DNA of 64,000 nucleotides from an uncultured Paenibacillaceae bacterium (GCA_946478845.1 CAMLDI010000015.1:5587-69586), one strand, 5' to 3'; shown: positions 52,487 through 61,258, numbered from the stretch's first letter. Numbers and translations are program-made. The notes: a model not told the origin generated them from the letters alone.

Positions 52487-52498
52487 TAGTAGCTACTA
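52487..52498. promoter_or_regulatory. Perfect 12-bp palindrome in the divergent WYL/macrodomain promoter
   Basis: TAGTAGCTACTA, 32 bases before the WYL start and about 80 before the macrodomain start. A TATAAT-like -10 (near 52520-52527, GATATAAT) is present for the plus strand. Placed to repress or activate both genes; binding by the WYL protein is inferred. Confidence 0.5.
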
Positions 52499-52577
52499 TA
52501 GTTATAACTTTTGAGAACGATATAATATGCTGTTTTGAAAAATAGAATAAAGAAAAAATTAGAAAGGAGATTCACCC

Positions 52578-53603
52578 ATGACGCTGAAAATTGTGCGGAA
52601 TGATATTACGAAAATGACTGTTGATGCCATTGTCAATGCAGCAAACCCGGGGTTGAAAATGGGAGGAGGCGTGTGCGGCGCCATTTTTCATGCTGCCGGG
52701 GAGAAGGAATTGCAAGAGGAATGTAACACCATTGGATCCTGTAATGTCGGGGAAGCAGTAATCACAAAGGGCTATCATTTACCGGTTGATTTTGTTATTC
52801 ATGCCGTTGGCCCTATCTGGCGCGGGGGGAACAAGGGAGAGGCCAATCTATTACATAACTGCTATATCAACTCCCTCAATCTAGCTTTGCAACATCAGTG
52901 CTATACCATTGCCTTTCCCCTGATTTCAGCGGGAATCTATGGCTATCCCAAGGACCAGGCGTTACATATTGCTGTTACAGCGATTAGTGAATTTCTCTTG
53001 AACCATGACATGACTGTTTATCTGGTGATTTTTGATAAGAAAGACTATGTGTTAAGCGAAAAATTGTTTTCTGAGATTGAAGAGTATATTGATGACAACT
53101 ATGTAGAAGAACGCCTTCAACTGGAATCATATAGAATTATAGAGCCCCATGAATCCCAAACTTTTGAGGAAAACATTGAATTATTGCAGGAGGTTATGCC
53201 AGCTCCTGCTCCTGTTGCTAAAAAAGCTGAACAGAGGAATCTCGAGGATGTGGTAGGCAAATTGGATGAATCTTTCTCTCAAATGTTGTTGCGTTTAATT
53301 GATGAGAAAGGCATGACCGATGTGCAAACCTATAAAAGGGCCAATATTGACCGCAAACTTTTTTCTAAAATTCGCAGCAATAATGGGTATAATCCCAGCA
53401 AAATGACAGCCATTGCCTTTGCGATTGCTTTGGAATTGAATTTAGATGAAACCCTGGACCTCCTGGGCAAAGCGGGATACACCTTGTCCCATAGCAATAA
53501 ATTTGATGTCATTATTGAATATTTCATTGAAGAAAACAATTATAATATCCACGAGATTAATGAAGCCCTGTTCGCTTTTGATCAGGCAATGCTTGGCGGA
53601 TAA
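52578..53603 (+). CDS. Macrodomain protein with C-terminal HTH-like domain
   Basis: A 341-residue fusion. Residues 1-170 are a macrodomain of the ADP-ribose hydrolase/O-acetyl-ADP-ribose deacetylase type: IVNAANPGLKMGGGVCGAIF with Asn20 and Asn23, and PLISAGIYGYP. After a linker, residues about 225-341 resemble a helix-turn-helix unit (KRANIDRKLFSKIRSNNGY, AIALELNLDETLDLLGKAGY). Family members remove ADP-ribose from proteins or clear ADP-ribose metabolites. ATG 52578 follows AAAGGAGA. A WYL regulator lies divergent and a VWA gene follows. The HTH-like tail could tie ADP-ribose sensing to DNA binding (inference). Confidence 0.88.
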   Translation: MTLKIVRNDITKMTVDAIVNAANPGLKMGGGVCGAIFHAAGEKELQEECNTIGSCNVGEAVITKGYHLPVDFVIHAVGPIWRGGNKGEANLLHNCYINSLNLALQHQCYTIAFPLISAGIYGYPKDQALHIAVTAISEFLLNHDMTVYLVIFDKKDYVLSEKLFSEIEEYIDDNYVEERLQLESYRIIEPHESQTFEENIELLQEVMPAPAPVAKKAEQRNLEDVVGKLDESFSQMLLRLIDEKGMTDVQTYKRANIDRKLFSKIRSNNGYNPSKMTAIAFAIALELNLDETLDLLGKAGYTLSHSNKFDVIIEYFIEENNYNIHEINEALFAFDQAMLGG

Positions 53604-53730
53604 GAAATTATAAATTTTATCTTATCCGCATAAGGGCAACTAAGGCTATCGCCTTCGCCTAAAGGCTTGGCGCTAACCAAGTTTTCTTTAGCGCATAATT
53701 GTCGCTTTCCAGGCGACCAGCTTCCCTCTT
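53596..53730 (+). repeat. Multi-hairpin structured element between macrodomain and VWA genes
   Basis: Five nested or adjacent inverted repeats: GCGGATAAG/CTTATCCGC (53596-53629, overlapping the stop codon), AAGGC-TATC-GCCTT (53642-53655), GCC-TAAA-GGC (53657-53666), GCGCTAA/TTAGCGC (53670-53694) and GTCGC/GCGAC (53701-53717). CTTGG/CCAAG (53666-53681) would compete with the fourth. The outer ends (TAAGGG, CCCTCTTA) roughly pair. It could be a mini-mobile repeat, an intercistronic RNA or a transcription attenuator. No coding frame is present. Confidence 0.5.
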
Positions 53731-53774
53731 AACCCTGGTATCCTTGATTCATAAAGAAGGGGGAGGGATACAAA

Positions 53775-54440
53775 ATGAAATCAAATGTAACAGAATTAGT
53801 GTTTATCCTTGATAAAAGCGGTTCTATGGCAGGGTTGGAGAGTGACACCATTGGCGGGTATAATGCCATGTTGAAAAAACAGCAGGAAGAACCCGGGGAA
53901 GCGATTATCACCACGGTGCTCTTTGATGACAATTATGAGTTGCTCCATGATCGGAACAACATTAAAGGCCTTCGCCCCATTACAGAGAAGGAATATTATG
54001 TAGGGGGATGTACAGCATTGCTAGACGCTATTGGAAAAACCATTCATAAGATTGCCAATGCCCAGCGCCATATTCAGGAGGAACAACGGCCGGACAAAGT
54101 AATGTTTGTGATCACCACGGATGGCATGGAAAATGCGAGCCGTGAATTTACCTATGAAAAAATCAAGGAAATGGTGGAATGGCAGAAAGAAAAATACGGT
54201 TGGGAATTTATCTTCTTGGGGGCCAATATTGATGCCATTTCTACTGCGGCACGATTTGGCATTGGTGCAGATCGGGCAGCAACCTATCTAGCTGATTCTG
54301 AAGGCACCCGCTTGAATTATGAGGTAGTCAGCAATGCAGTTAGTGAACTTCGTGCTTGCAGATCCCTTACTGAGGAATGGAAAAAAGAAATTGATCAAGA
54401 CTTTGTCTCTCGCAACCAAAAGGGTAAGAGGGGTCGTTAG
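53775..54440 (+). CDS. VWA domain protein
   Basis: A 221-residue von Willebrand factor A protein with a full metal site: ILDKSGSM (Asp13-x-Ser-x-Ser), the Thr of GGCTALLD, and ITTDGMENAS with Asp. It is an all-VWA protein without signal peptide, so it is cytoplasmic and probably holds partners by Mg2+-dependent contacts. ATG 53775 follows AAGGGGGAGGG. It is downstream of the macrodomain gene across the hairpin element and likely part of the same regulon. VWA proteins accompany AAA ATPases, kinases (TerY-type) and macrodomains in stress and defence operons. Confidence 0.85.
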   Translation: MKSNVTELVFILDKSGSMAGLESDTIGGYNAMLKKQQEEPGEAIITTVLFDDNYELLHDRNNIKGLRPITEKEYYVGGCTALLDAIGKTIHKIANAQRHIQEEQRPDKVMFVITTDGMENASREFTYEKIKEMVEWQKEKYGWEFIFLGANIDAISTAARFGIGADRAATYLADSEGTRLNYEVVSNAVSELRACRSLTEEWKKEIDQDFVSRNQKGKRGR

Positions 54441-54544
54441 ATACAACCCCTCCCTCTATTTATAATACTTCCTATTATCGGAATAATATGTTATTATACA
54501 TAAATAATTTAAGGGAAAATATTACATTAGAGGGTGAGAGGAGA

Positions 54545-55012
54545 ATGGCAGAAGCTTTATTTGAACAATTGAATTTTGTTAGACAGGGCACATTAAATAT
54601 CGTAAAAGAACTAAGCGAAGATCAAGGAAATCAAATACCACCAGGATTCAATAACAACATTCTTTGGAATCTTGGCCACATCTATTATGTTCAAGAAATT
54701 TTTGCTTTTCACTTTGCACAAGAACCAATGCAATTGCCAAAGGAATACCATAAGTTATTTGGAGTGGGAACGAAGCCTGCTGATTGGACAATAGAGTCTC
54801 CCACATTACAAAAACTTATAGAGTTGCTCCAGGAACAACCTCATCGAATCAAAGAAAGATTAAGTAATAGGTTAAATGAAAAGGTAGTTAATCCATTTAC
54901 GTTGCATGATTTAACGATGAATACATTTGGTGAACTTCTTTCCTTTAATTTATTTCATGAAGGAAACCATGCACAAACTATTAAAATGTATAAAAAATTA
55001 AATGAAAAGTAA
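54545..55012 (+). CDS. DinB family protein
   Basis: A 155-residue four-helix-bundle protein. The metal-site histidines appear as NLGHIYYVQE and FHEGNHAQTI, as in DinB/YfiT enzymes, which include bacillithiol- or mycothiol-dependent S-transferases. ATG 54545 follows GAGAGGAG; the open frame starts upstream at 54488 without a ribosome site. A very strong terminator follows. The substrate is unknown. Confidence 0.85.
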   Translation: MAEALFEQLNFVRQGTLNIVKELSEDQGNQIPPGFNNNILWNLGHIYYVQEIFAFHFAQEPMQLPKEYHKLFGVGTKPADWTIESPTLQKLIELLQEQPHRIKERLSNRLNEKVVNPFTLHDLTMNTFGELLSFNLFHEGNHAQTIKMYKKLNEK

Positions 55013-55035
55013 GTAAGAACATCCTCTGAAATATT

Positions 55036-55066
55036 GCCCGGGCATAAAAAAGCCCGGGCTTTTTTT
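55036..55066 (+). terminator. Strong terminator after the DinB gene
   Basis: Perfect 8-bp GC stem (GCCCGGGC with GCCCGGGC), an 8-nt loop of mainly A and seven T residues. Confidence 0.9.
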
Positions 55067-55099
55067 GTGCAAAAAAAAGGGAGATTTTGTCCCCTTTAT

Positions 55100-55966
55100 C
55101 TATCTGGCATCGGGATCTTCCCTTGGATCCAGTAAAGAATCACAGTTTCTCCCCCGGGGGAAAGGAATCATTTGTTTGTAAGGAGGAGGCAATAAATTGG
55201 CATGTCGGTTTTCCGTAATGGTGTAATCTAGTTTTACCTGATTCCCATCATGGTCCTGGATTAGTTTATCGACAACCATTTGCCCGATTTGACGGCCTAG
55301 TTTTAACCCTTCTGTTAAATCAATGGGATAATGGACACCAGCATAAAGGCGGGAGAGGGAACATTCTTCTGCAAGCTCGTGGAGCCGGTCAGCTTCAGGA
55401 GGAAAGAAATAGCGAAGGATTACTTCGGAACAACCTGCGACTGTTGAGTGGCCAGCAGGATAACTGGGATGTTTGGGAGTGCAGCAGATGGTGGCTAATT
55501 TTTGGTCCAATTGATTGGGGCGTGGCACTTCCCAGAGATATTTTAAATGCCAGGTGACAATAAGTGCATCGTGGATACCAGAGTGTACTGCCCCAAGAAT
55601 TCGGGTTGCCCTAAGTGCAGACATCTTATAGGTATCAATGAGCCGATCAATGATCGGGGTAAACTGTTTTGTAGGAGGGCCGGCGTTCCAATATTCTGCA
55701 ATGGTGATTTGTTTTTTTGATAGATTTTTTAATGTGTTTTTTACTTGTTCCAGTTGGTCTTTTTGAAAATCAATGGTGTCTGGATGGCGTACATCCCAGA
55801 TAATTTTTTGCCCTTGAGGATCTAAAAATGTACCTTTTTCATCTGAGCTTAAGTAAAAGGTGGGCCATGTCCCACCGCTGGATTCTTCCGGAAAAGGGAC
55901 CTGATTTTCTCCGGTATAAGGGAGTTGGGACCACTTCCGGGGACGGGGTTCATTGGGATTTATCAA
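55100..55966 (-). CDS. Vanadium-dependent haloperoxidase-like/PAP2 enzyme
   Basis: A 288-residue soluble protein with the three vanadate/phosphate motifs in order: KYLWEVPRP (Lys142, Arg149-Pro150; K-x6-RP), HPSYPAGHS (His173) and SRLYAGVHYPIDLTEG (Ser205-Arg206, His212, Asp216; SRx5Hx3D). There are no membrane helices, unlike lipid PAP2 phosphatases, so a vanadium haloperoxidase-like fold is more likely, though phosphatase activity cannot be excluded. Its TTG start lies inside the upstream sulfotransferase stop (TTGA), so translation is coupled. Confidence 0.82.
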   Translation of the reverse strand: MINPNEPRPRKWSQLPYTGENQVPFPEESSGGTWPTFYLSSDEKGTFLDPQGQKIIWDVRHPDTIDFQKDQLEQVKNTLKNLSKKQITIAEYWNAGPPTKQFTPIIDRLIDTYKMSALRATRILGAVHSGIHDALIVTWHLKYLWEVPRPNQLDQKLATICCTPKHPSYPAGHSTVAGCSEVILRYFFPPEADRLHELAEECSLSRLYAGVHYPIDLTEGLKLGRQIGQMVVDKLIQDHDGNQVKLDYTITENRHANLLPPPYKQMIPFPRGRNCDSLLDPREDPDAR

Positions 55967-56766
55967 TTTTTATCACCTGTCTCCTTTGTAATAAATTCCT
56001 TCAATTCCTGTGTATCCTTTTCATCTAACTGTTGGATTTTTGCCTCAAATCTCTTTTTGGCCCACTGGTATAATTGGATATCCAATTGATTCTTTTCCAT
56101 AATTAGATCAATGACATGGTTTGGAATCTGGGTTTGAGTTGGGCGGTTTATGCCTACGTTTTGTTTGGTATAAGAAATATCCCTCCAGGAAAAAGCTTTT
56201 TTTAACATAAATAGGGTTTCGTCAAACATTTCGGTGATGCCAACCACTGAAAAGTATTTTTCCATGTGTTCTTTGGCTTTCTCAAGGCTTGGAGGTTGTT
56301 GTGGGGGGTAAGGAGTATTAGGAAAATGAATAATCATTCCTCCTTTATCTAGAAAAGGAAAGTCTGCGGATAAATCTGCTGTCTGGGAATTATAAAATAA
56401 TGAGGGGATATATGGAATTTCTTTAGATAAAAAAAATTCTTCTAAACTCATATTTATTAGTTTACTCTGGTGAACATGGCCAACGGTTTTAAGAAAATAA
56501 TAGAAGGAAATCACCCGTTCCACCGGATCACGTAATAAGGTGAAAAAGGTATAGGGTGTGGCAAGATAGTGCCGAACTCCTAAATTATAATGGCCGTAGA
56601 TCATTTTAACGTTGGGGTTGTGTGAGACTTGTTTTAGGAAGATTTCTGTTTGCAATGGATCTTTGAAATAACAGTCTGCTATTTCACCATTTTGATACTG
56701 CTTATTGATGATTTGCAATAAAGTAGTGCCCGCTGTTTTTGGGATGTGCAAAAAAAGAATTTTCAT
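55963..56766 (-). CDS. Sulfotransferase family protein
   Basis: A 267-residue protein with the PAPS 5'-phosphosulfate loop LFLHIPKTAGTTLLQ (residues 4-18) and the 3'-phosphate motif LRDPVERVISFYYFL (about 78-93). The C-terminal third is charged and helical (KKRFEAKIQQLDEKDTQ). The family moves sulfuryl groups from PAPS to hydroxyl or amino groups, commonly on glycans or lipids. There is no signal peptide. It is first in a two-gene minus-strand operon with the haloperoxidase-like enzyme, overlapping by 4 bases. The acceptor is unknown. Confidence 0.8.
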   Translation of the reverse strand: MKILFLHIPKTAGTTLLQIINKQYQNGEIADCYFKDPLQTEIFLKQVSHNPNVKMIYGHYNLGVRHYLATPYTFFTLLRDPVERVISFYYFLKTVGHVHQSKLINMSLEEFFLSKEIPYIPSLFYNSQTADLSADFPFLDKGGMIIHFPNTPYPPQQPPSLEKAKEHMEKYFSVVGITEMFDETLFMLKKAFSWRDISYTKQNVGINRPTQTQIPNHVIDLIMEKNQLDIQLYQWAKKRFEAKIQQLDEKDTQELKEFITKETGDKN

Positions 56767-56906
56767 AGGGTACTCCTATATTGATTTAATTCTTGTTTTT
56801 CTCTGGGATTCAACTGTTGTTTTTTTCTCCTATCAAAAAGAAACTCCTTATACTATACGTTGAATTTTTGAATATGACACGGATGAAAGACATGATTGGT
56901 ATTAAA

Positions 56907-56941
56907 AAGAGCCTGTATTCTCATTGAGATTACAGGCTCTT
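56907..56941 (-). terminator. Terminator downstream of the molbindin gene
   Basis: An 11-bp stem (AAGAGCCTGTA with TACAGGCTCTT) with a 13-nt loop, just after the Mop gene stop on the minus strand and followed on that strand by T residues. Confidence 0.85.
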
Positions 56942-56954
56942 CTTACTTTCTGTT

Positions 56955-57377
56955 CTATTTCATCACTAAAACGTTGGTGGCTTTAATTAAAGCGACAACC
57001 TGGTCGCCTGTTTGGAGGGCTAAATCTTCAACAGAATCATTATCAATAATTGCAATTAATAGATTTCCTTTATACTCAAGGGTAATTTTGGAAACAATTT
57101 GGCCTCTTTGAATGTTTTGAATGGTTGCTGGAATTTTGTTGCGCCCACTGACTTTAGCCTTTTCGTCTTTTAAAATCATGACTGAAGTGGCTTTAATTAA
57201 AACTGACAAGGAATCCCCCTTTTGAAGGCTTAATTCTTCAATGGAATCCTTTGTGATAATGGATGTTAAGGAAAGACCGTCTACATCGAGAACAACTTTG
57301 CTCATAATGAGACCTTGTTCAATGGATTGAACGATTCCTTGTAATTGATTGCGGGCACTAACGGCTGTGGCTAACAT
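56955..57377 (-). CDS. Di-Mop molybdate-binding protein (molbindin-like)
   Basis: A 140-residue protein built from two Mop/TOBE repeats: SARNQLQGIVQSIEQGLIMS (residues 7-72) and SGRNKIPATIQNIQRGQIVS (77-140), each with AtG/SxN start, IVQ/TIQ-type strand and a KATxV ending. Such proteins bind molybdate or tungstate between repeats, or are free-standing versions of the ModE C-terminal domain. ATG 57377 follows AAGGAGATG. No Mo transport or cofactor genes are nearby, so its role (storage, sensing) is unclear. Confidence 0.85.
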   Translation of the reverse strand: MLATAVSARNQLQGIVQSIEQGLIMSKVVLDVDGLSLTSIITKDSIEELSLQKGDSLSVLIKATSVMILKDEKAKVSGRNKIPATIQNIQRGQIVSKITLEYKGNLLIAIIDNDSVEDLALQTGDQVVALIKATNVLVMK

Positions 57378-57618
57378 ACGAAATCATCTCCTTAAGTTTA
57401 AAAAAACAGGGTTCCCAGTTCCTGTATGTAATAAATTATAACATTATAAAAGTGATATGGAACATTTTTCAATATATTTTCACATTTTTTCCTAATTAAT
57501 TAACAAATATAGGATATAATTAAATTATGTTAGATTATATAACGAAGTTAGGTAAATAATGTTGCGATATTACTATAATATTTTTACATACATATGCTAA
57601 AGTCAAAGGAGAAGGAAG

Positions 57619-57984
57619 ATGAGGAATCAAGGGGTAGCAGGATTAATTGATGCATTATATGAGTGGAATCAATCAGCCAGAAGTGACCATGAAAATCACT
57701 TTAAATTGCTGTTGCAATTTTTAGATTGTAATACAGGGTATAAAGATACAATGTTACGCAGTATGGATGTCAATATTGAAGGATATTTATATATATTAGA
57801 GGAACAGATTGTTGATTTAATTTCTCAGAAAAAGATTGATGAGAAATATTTAGTAGATTCTCTTACACAATGGGTGAGCCGTTATTTTGAAAATCGAGCC
57901 AGGGTGTTTACTGATGAGGATTATGCCCTGGAGGATTATGATTTATGGAAGAAGATTGTCAAGAAACACCAACTGGTAAGTTGA
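57619..57984 (+). CDS. Hypothetical protein
   Basis: A 121-residue acidic helical protein (LIDALYEWNQSARSDHENHF, QWVSRYFENRARVFTDEDYA). No known domain was recognised. ATG 57619 follows AAAGGAGAAGGA. The 240 bases upstream are AT-rich with no gene and could hold its promoter. Confidence 0.6.
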   Translation: MRNQGVAGLIDALYEWNQSARSDHENHFKLLLQFLDCNTGYKDTMLRSMDVNIEGYLYILEEQIVDLISQKKIDEKYLVDSLTQWVSRYFENRARVFTDEDYALEDYDLWKKIVKKHQLVS

Positions 57985-58062
57985 AAAACCCTTTTTGACG
58001 AATGGCCTCTATCTAACGTAAAATACTCTTACAAAAGGCTTGCTAAAAGAAGAGGGTTATGT

Positions 58063-58632
58063 ATGGGACGAAAAAGGGTTATCGAAATGCAAGAGTTAAT
58101 GAAGGCAACAGAAGAACTTTTGTTAGAGCATGGCTATCACGCTTTTCATTTTAAGATGTTGGCTGATAGATTAGATGTGGCTAGGACAACCATCTATGAA
58201 TACTACCCTAACAAAGAAGAGTTAATCACTGGGTACATGTTAAATCTCATGGATCGGATTAGTTCCGCGTGTAATGCATTGCCTCGGGAAGAAACCTCCC
58301 TGGAGAAGTTAAAAGGCATTTTGAGAATCTTTGTAAAATATGGCCAGATTCATAAAATTATTATGATTATCCCTCAGGTGAATGGGGATGCCTCCCAGAA
58401 AACGAGAGATTCCTTAATGCAGTTAGCCCAGCAACACCATGATTTGCTTTCCAAGCTGCTTTTATGGATTCGAGAGGGAAAGAAGGAAAAGCTTATTCGA
58501 GAAGAGGTACCGGAAGCAATTATTGCCGGGTTATTTTTCAATATTATTCAAATTCCAAATCATGGAGGCATACCCTCTGAAGAGTATATTGATCAATTAT
58601 TTGATATGCTTTGCCATGGTTTTGTCAATTGA
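58063..58632 (+). CDS. TetR-family regulator
   Basis: A 189-residue TetR protein. The HTH (LLEHGYHAFHFKMLADRLDVARTTIYEYYPNKEEL region, residues 18-50) is intact, then a ligand domain to the C-terminus. ATG 58063 has a weak AGAGGG ribosome site. It precedes an MMPL transporter in the same direction with about 110 bases between them that contain two matching operator-like palindromes, so it is the likely local repressor. Confidence 0.85.
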   Translation: MGRKRVIEMQELMKATEELLLEHGYHAFHFKMLADRLDVARTTIYEYYPNKEELITGYMLNLMDRISSACNALPREETSLEKLKGILRIFVKYGQIHKIIMIIPQVNGDASQKTRDSLMQLAQQHHDLLSKLLLWIREGKKEKLIREEVPEAIIAGLFFNIIQIPNHGGIPSEEYIDQLFDMLCHGFVN

Positions 58633-58662
58633 CGGTCTGTTGAAAATAGGGTACTATTTTTT

Positions 58663-58718
58663 TGACAGTACTGTCATTTTTATTTTCTCTTTTTTTAACT
58701 CATTTCGACATCAGTGTC
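58663..58718. promoter_or_regulatory. Two GACA-N4-TGTC palindromes upstream of the MMPL gene
   Basis: The first is TGACAGTACTGTCA (58663-58676, perfect) and the second GACATCAGTGTC (58707-58718). Both share GACA-N4-TGTC with centres 43 bases apart, close to four helical turns, suggesting a doubled TetR operator for the transporter. TTGACA (58662-58667) may be the -35 box, which is inferred. Confidence 0.6.
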
Positions 58719-58741
58719 AAATATAAGAATGGAGGTATGAA

Positions 58742-60967
58742 ATGAAATCCTTTCTTGTTCGCCTCACGAATGCTGTGAGCACCCGTAAAGGAGCCTGGAT
58801 TACCCTGGCCCTTTGGCTGGTTCTTGTGGGCGTTCTTAGTGGTGTTGCTAAGCCTGCTAAACAATTCGCAGTGAACGTGAATAGTTCAGGGTTGCCAGCA
58901 GATGCACAATCCGTCATTGCCAATGAGAAATTAGATCAGTATTTCTCCCAGGACAAAGGCACACCAGCCCTTATTGTTTTTTCTAATAAGGATGGCATTA
59001 AAGACAAAGATATGGAGACCATTAGCAAGGTTAGTGAAAAGATAAAAGGCGACGGCCAACTGGAGTATTTGAAGTCCATTATGCCTTTTTCTGACCTGCC
59101 TATGCCTGTGAAACAATCTCTTCTGTCTGAAGATAGAACCACCCTTTTGCTTCCTGTGTTATTAGAAGATAACATGGAAATGAAGGCCATCCAGAATTCA
59201 ATTAATAGATTGAATGAAATCATTCATCCAATCCTTACAGAAGGATTAACTGTTAAAATTACAGGGCCTGCTGGCATTGCCTCGGATACCCTTGCATTGT
59301 TCTCAAAAGCTGACGTGGTGTTATTGCTTTCTACCGTAGGCTTAATCCTTATTCTATTAATCGTGATTTATCGTTCACCCTTACTTGCTATTCTTCCTTT
59401 ATTGGCAGCAGGATTGGTGTATCAGGTGGTAGATCGTACCCTTGGCTTGCTTGGAAAATCCGGGCTTGTCATTGAAACCCAGTCTTTATCCATTATGTCG
59501 ATTCTATTGTTTGCGGCTTTAACGGATTATGCCCTTTTTGTCTTTGCTCGTTATAAAGAAGAATTGCGAAAACATGAAAGCAAGCATACAGCCATGAAAA
59601 ATGCCATGGCTGGAGTAGGGGAACCCATTGCTTTTAGTGCGAGTACGGTATTGGCGGCTATGCTTGTATTATTTGTTGCTTTATATAAACCCTATCAAAA
59701 CTTTGCCCCAATTTTTTCGATCACTATGTTTATTTTAATGGTTGCCGGGGTCACTTTACTTCCAGCATTATTTACTCTTTTTGGACGGAAAGCCTTCTGG
59801 CCAGCCATTCCTAAAACAGAAAAGAAAGAAGATTATTCTAAAGGATTATGGTGGAATCTCTCTACCTTTATTACAAAACATTATAAAGTGTTAGGTTTAG
59901 TGGTAGTTGCTTTACTTGCTGTAGGCTCCTACCAGATGAAAAACATCCAGTATTCCTTTAACTTAATTAAATCCTTCCCGGCTGATATGGAATCCCGGCA
60001 GGGGTATGAAATTCTGGAAGAAAAATATAATCCAGGGGATTTGGCTCCAACCAGTGTGCTGGTTTCTTCAGAAGATAAAGCTCCTACCAAAGATCAGTTG
60101 AAAAAATTACGTGAAGTGTTATTACAACAACCAGGGGTACAGGAAGTAGCCCCTGATGCAGCAACCATGGATGCTCTGGCTAAAGGTATGAGCAAGGGCC
60201 ATCCTGATTCTTTCCTTGGGAACGATGGAAAATTAGCCAAATTGGAATTAACTTTTAAGGACAACCCATATACCTTAACATCTATTGGAAACTTAGAAAA
60301 CATGCGAAATAAGGCCAGCCAATTATTAAAAGATAGCGGTTTAAATGATGCAGATTATGAGCTTTATTTTGCAGGGGAAACGGCAAAACAGGCAGATGTG
60401 AAAGAAGTGAATGACCGGGATACCTGGTTGGTGGTGCTTTTAGTTACAACACTAATAACCCTGTTACTTATCTGGCAAACCCGTTCCCTTGTAGCACCGA
60501 TTTACATGATTGGAACCATTCTTCTTTCCTATGCTGCAGCTATGGGAATCGGAAATTTCTTCTTCCAACAAGTGTTTGGCTATGATAGCATGAGTTACCG
60601 CATACCCTTGTATACCTTTGTGTTCCTTGTTGCTTTAGGGGTTGATTATAGCATCATGCTTATGTCCCGCATTCAAGAGGAAATGAAGTCTTATCCTTTG
60701 AAAGAAGCCATACAACGGGGATTAGCGAAAACCGGTGGCATCATTTCATCTGCAGGTTTAATTCTTGCAGCTACCTTTAGTGTATTGATTACTCAGCCCA
60801 TTATGGAATTGTTTATGTTTGGTTTCATTGTGGCTGTAGGGATTCTCTTAGATACCTTCTTAGTAAGAACCATATTGGTTCCTGCTATTATTAACGTCCT
60901 GGGTAAGTGGAGTTTCTGGCCGTATAAGAAAGGAAAAGAGGAAATTTTAACAAAAGTAGAAGTTTAA
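58742..60967 (+). CDS. MMPL/RND family transporter
   Basis: A 741-residue membrane protein with the two-repeat MMPL plan: a first helix, a large extracytoplasmic loop (about 45-185), helices around 190-345, a second loop (about 400-560) and helices around 560-720. DYALFVFARYKEELR and DYSIMLMSRIQEEM are the paired MMPL motifs with proton-relay Asp residues. Family members move lipids, surfactants or drugs; in Bacilli they are often adjacent to a TetR gene. ATG 58742 follows GGAGGTATGAA. A terminator follows. Confidence 0.88.
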   Translation: MKSFLVRLTNAVSTRKGAWITLALWLVLVGVLSGVAKPAKQFAVNVNSSGLPADAQSVIANEKLDQYFSQDKGTPALIVFSNKDGIKDKDMETISKVSEKIKGDGQLEYLKSIMPFSDLPMPVKQSLLSEDRTTLLLPVLLEDNMEMKAIQNSINRLNEIIHPILTEGLTVKITGPAGIASDTLALFSKADVVLLLSTVGLILILLIVIYRSPLLAILPLLAAGLVYQVVDRTLGLLGKSGLVIETQSLSIMSILLFAALTDYALFVFARYKEELRKHESKHTAMKNAMAGVGEPIAFSASTVLAAMLVLFVALYKPYQNFAPIFSITMFILMVAGVTLLPALFTLFGRKAFWPAIPKTEKKEDYSKGLWWNLSTFITKHYKVLGLVVVALLAVGSYQMKNIQYSFNLIKSFPADMESRQGYEILEEKYNPGDLAPTSVLVSSEDKAPTKDQLKKLREVLLQQPGVQEVAPDAATMDALAKGMSKGHPDSFLGNDGKLAKLELTFKDNPYTLTSIGNLENMRNKASQLLKDSGLNDADYELYFAGETAKQADVKEVNDRDTWLVVLLVTTLITLLLIWQTRSLVAPIYMIGTILLSYAAAMGIGNFFFQQVFGYDSMSYRIPLYTFVFLVALGVDYSIMLMSRIQEEMKSYPLKEAIQRGLAKTGGIISSAGLILAATFSVLITQPIMELFMFGFIVAVGILLDTFLVRTILVPAIINVLGKWSFWPYKKGKEEILTKVEV

Positions 60968-60981
60968 TAGCATGAGGAAAT

Positions 60982-61015
60982 AGGGAGAACTTTAAATAGG
61001 GTTCTTCCCTTTTTA
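60982..61015 (+). terminator. Terminator of the MMPL gene
   Basis: Stem AGGGAGAAC with GTTC-T-TCCCT (one bulge), 10-nt loop and five T residues, 15 nt after the stop codon. Confidence 0.8.
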
Positions 61016-61072
61016 AGTACAAGGGAAAAAGAGGTGGACTTATTGTTTAATTTTGGATGATTTACTTTTAAT

Positions 61073-61258
61073 ATGGGTTATGTGGGATTTTTTTGGTTTG
61101 TCCAACTTGTTCTACAGGTGGTATTAAGCACATGGGCTTATAAGGACGCAAGAAAAAGGGGAAGTAGCAAAGAATTCGCAATCGTTGTAATGATTGGAGT
61201 ATTACTTGTGCCCCTCGCTGGTGCCATTGTTTATTTTCTTATCCGTGATGATATTTAA
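61073..61258 (+). CDS. Small two-helix membrane protein (PLDc_N-like)
   Basis: A 61-residue protein with two membrane helices (GYVGFFWFVQLVLQVVLSTW and VVMIGVLLVPLAGAIVYFLI) linked by a basic loop (YKDARKRGSSKE). This is the layout of PLDc_N-type hypothetical proteins. ATG 61073 lacks a strong ribosome site, but the typical pattern supports a real gene. Its function is unknown. Confidence 0.65.
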   Translation: MGYVGFFWFVQLVLQVVLSTWAYKDARKRGSSKEFAIVVMIGVLLVPLAGAIVYFLIRDDI

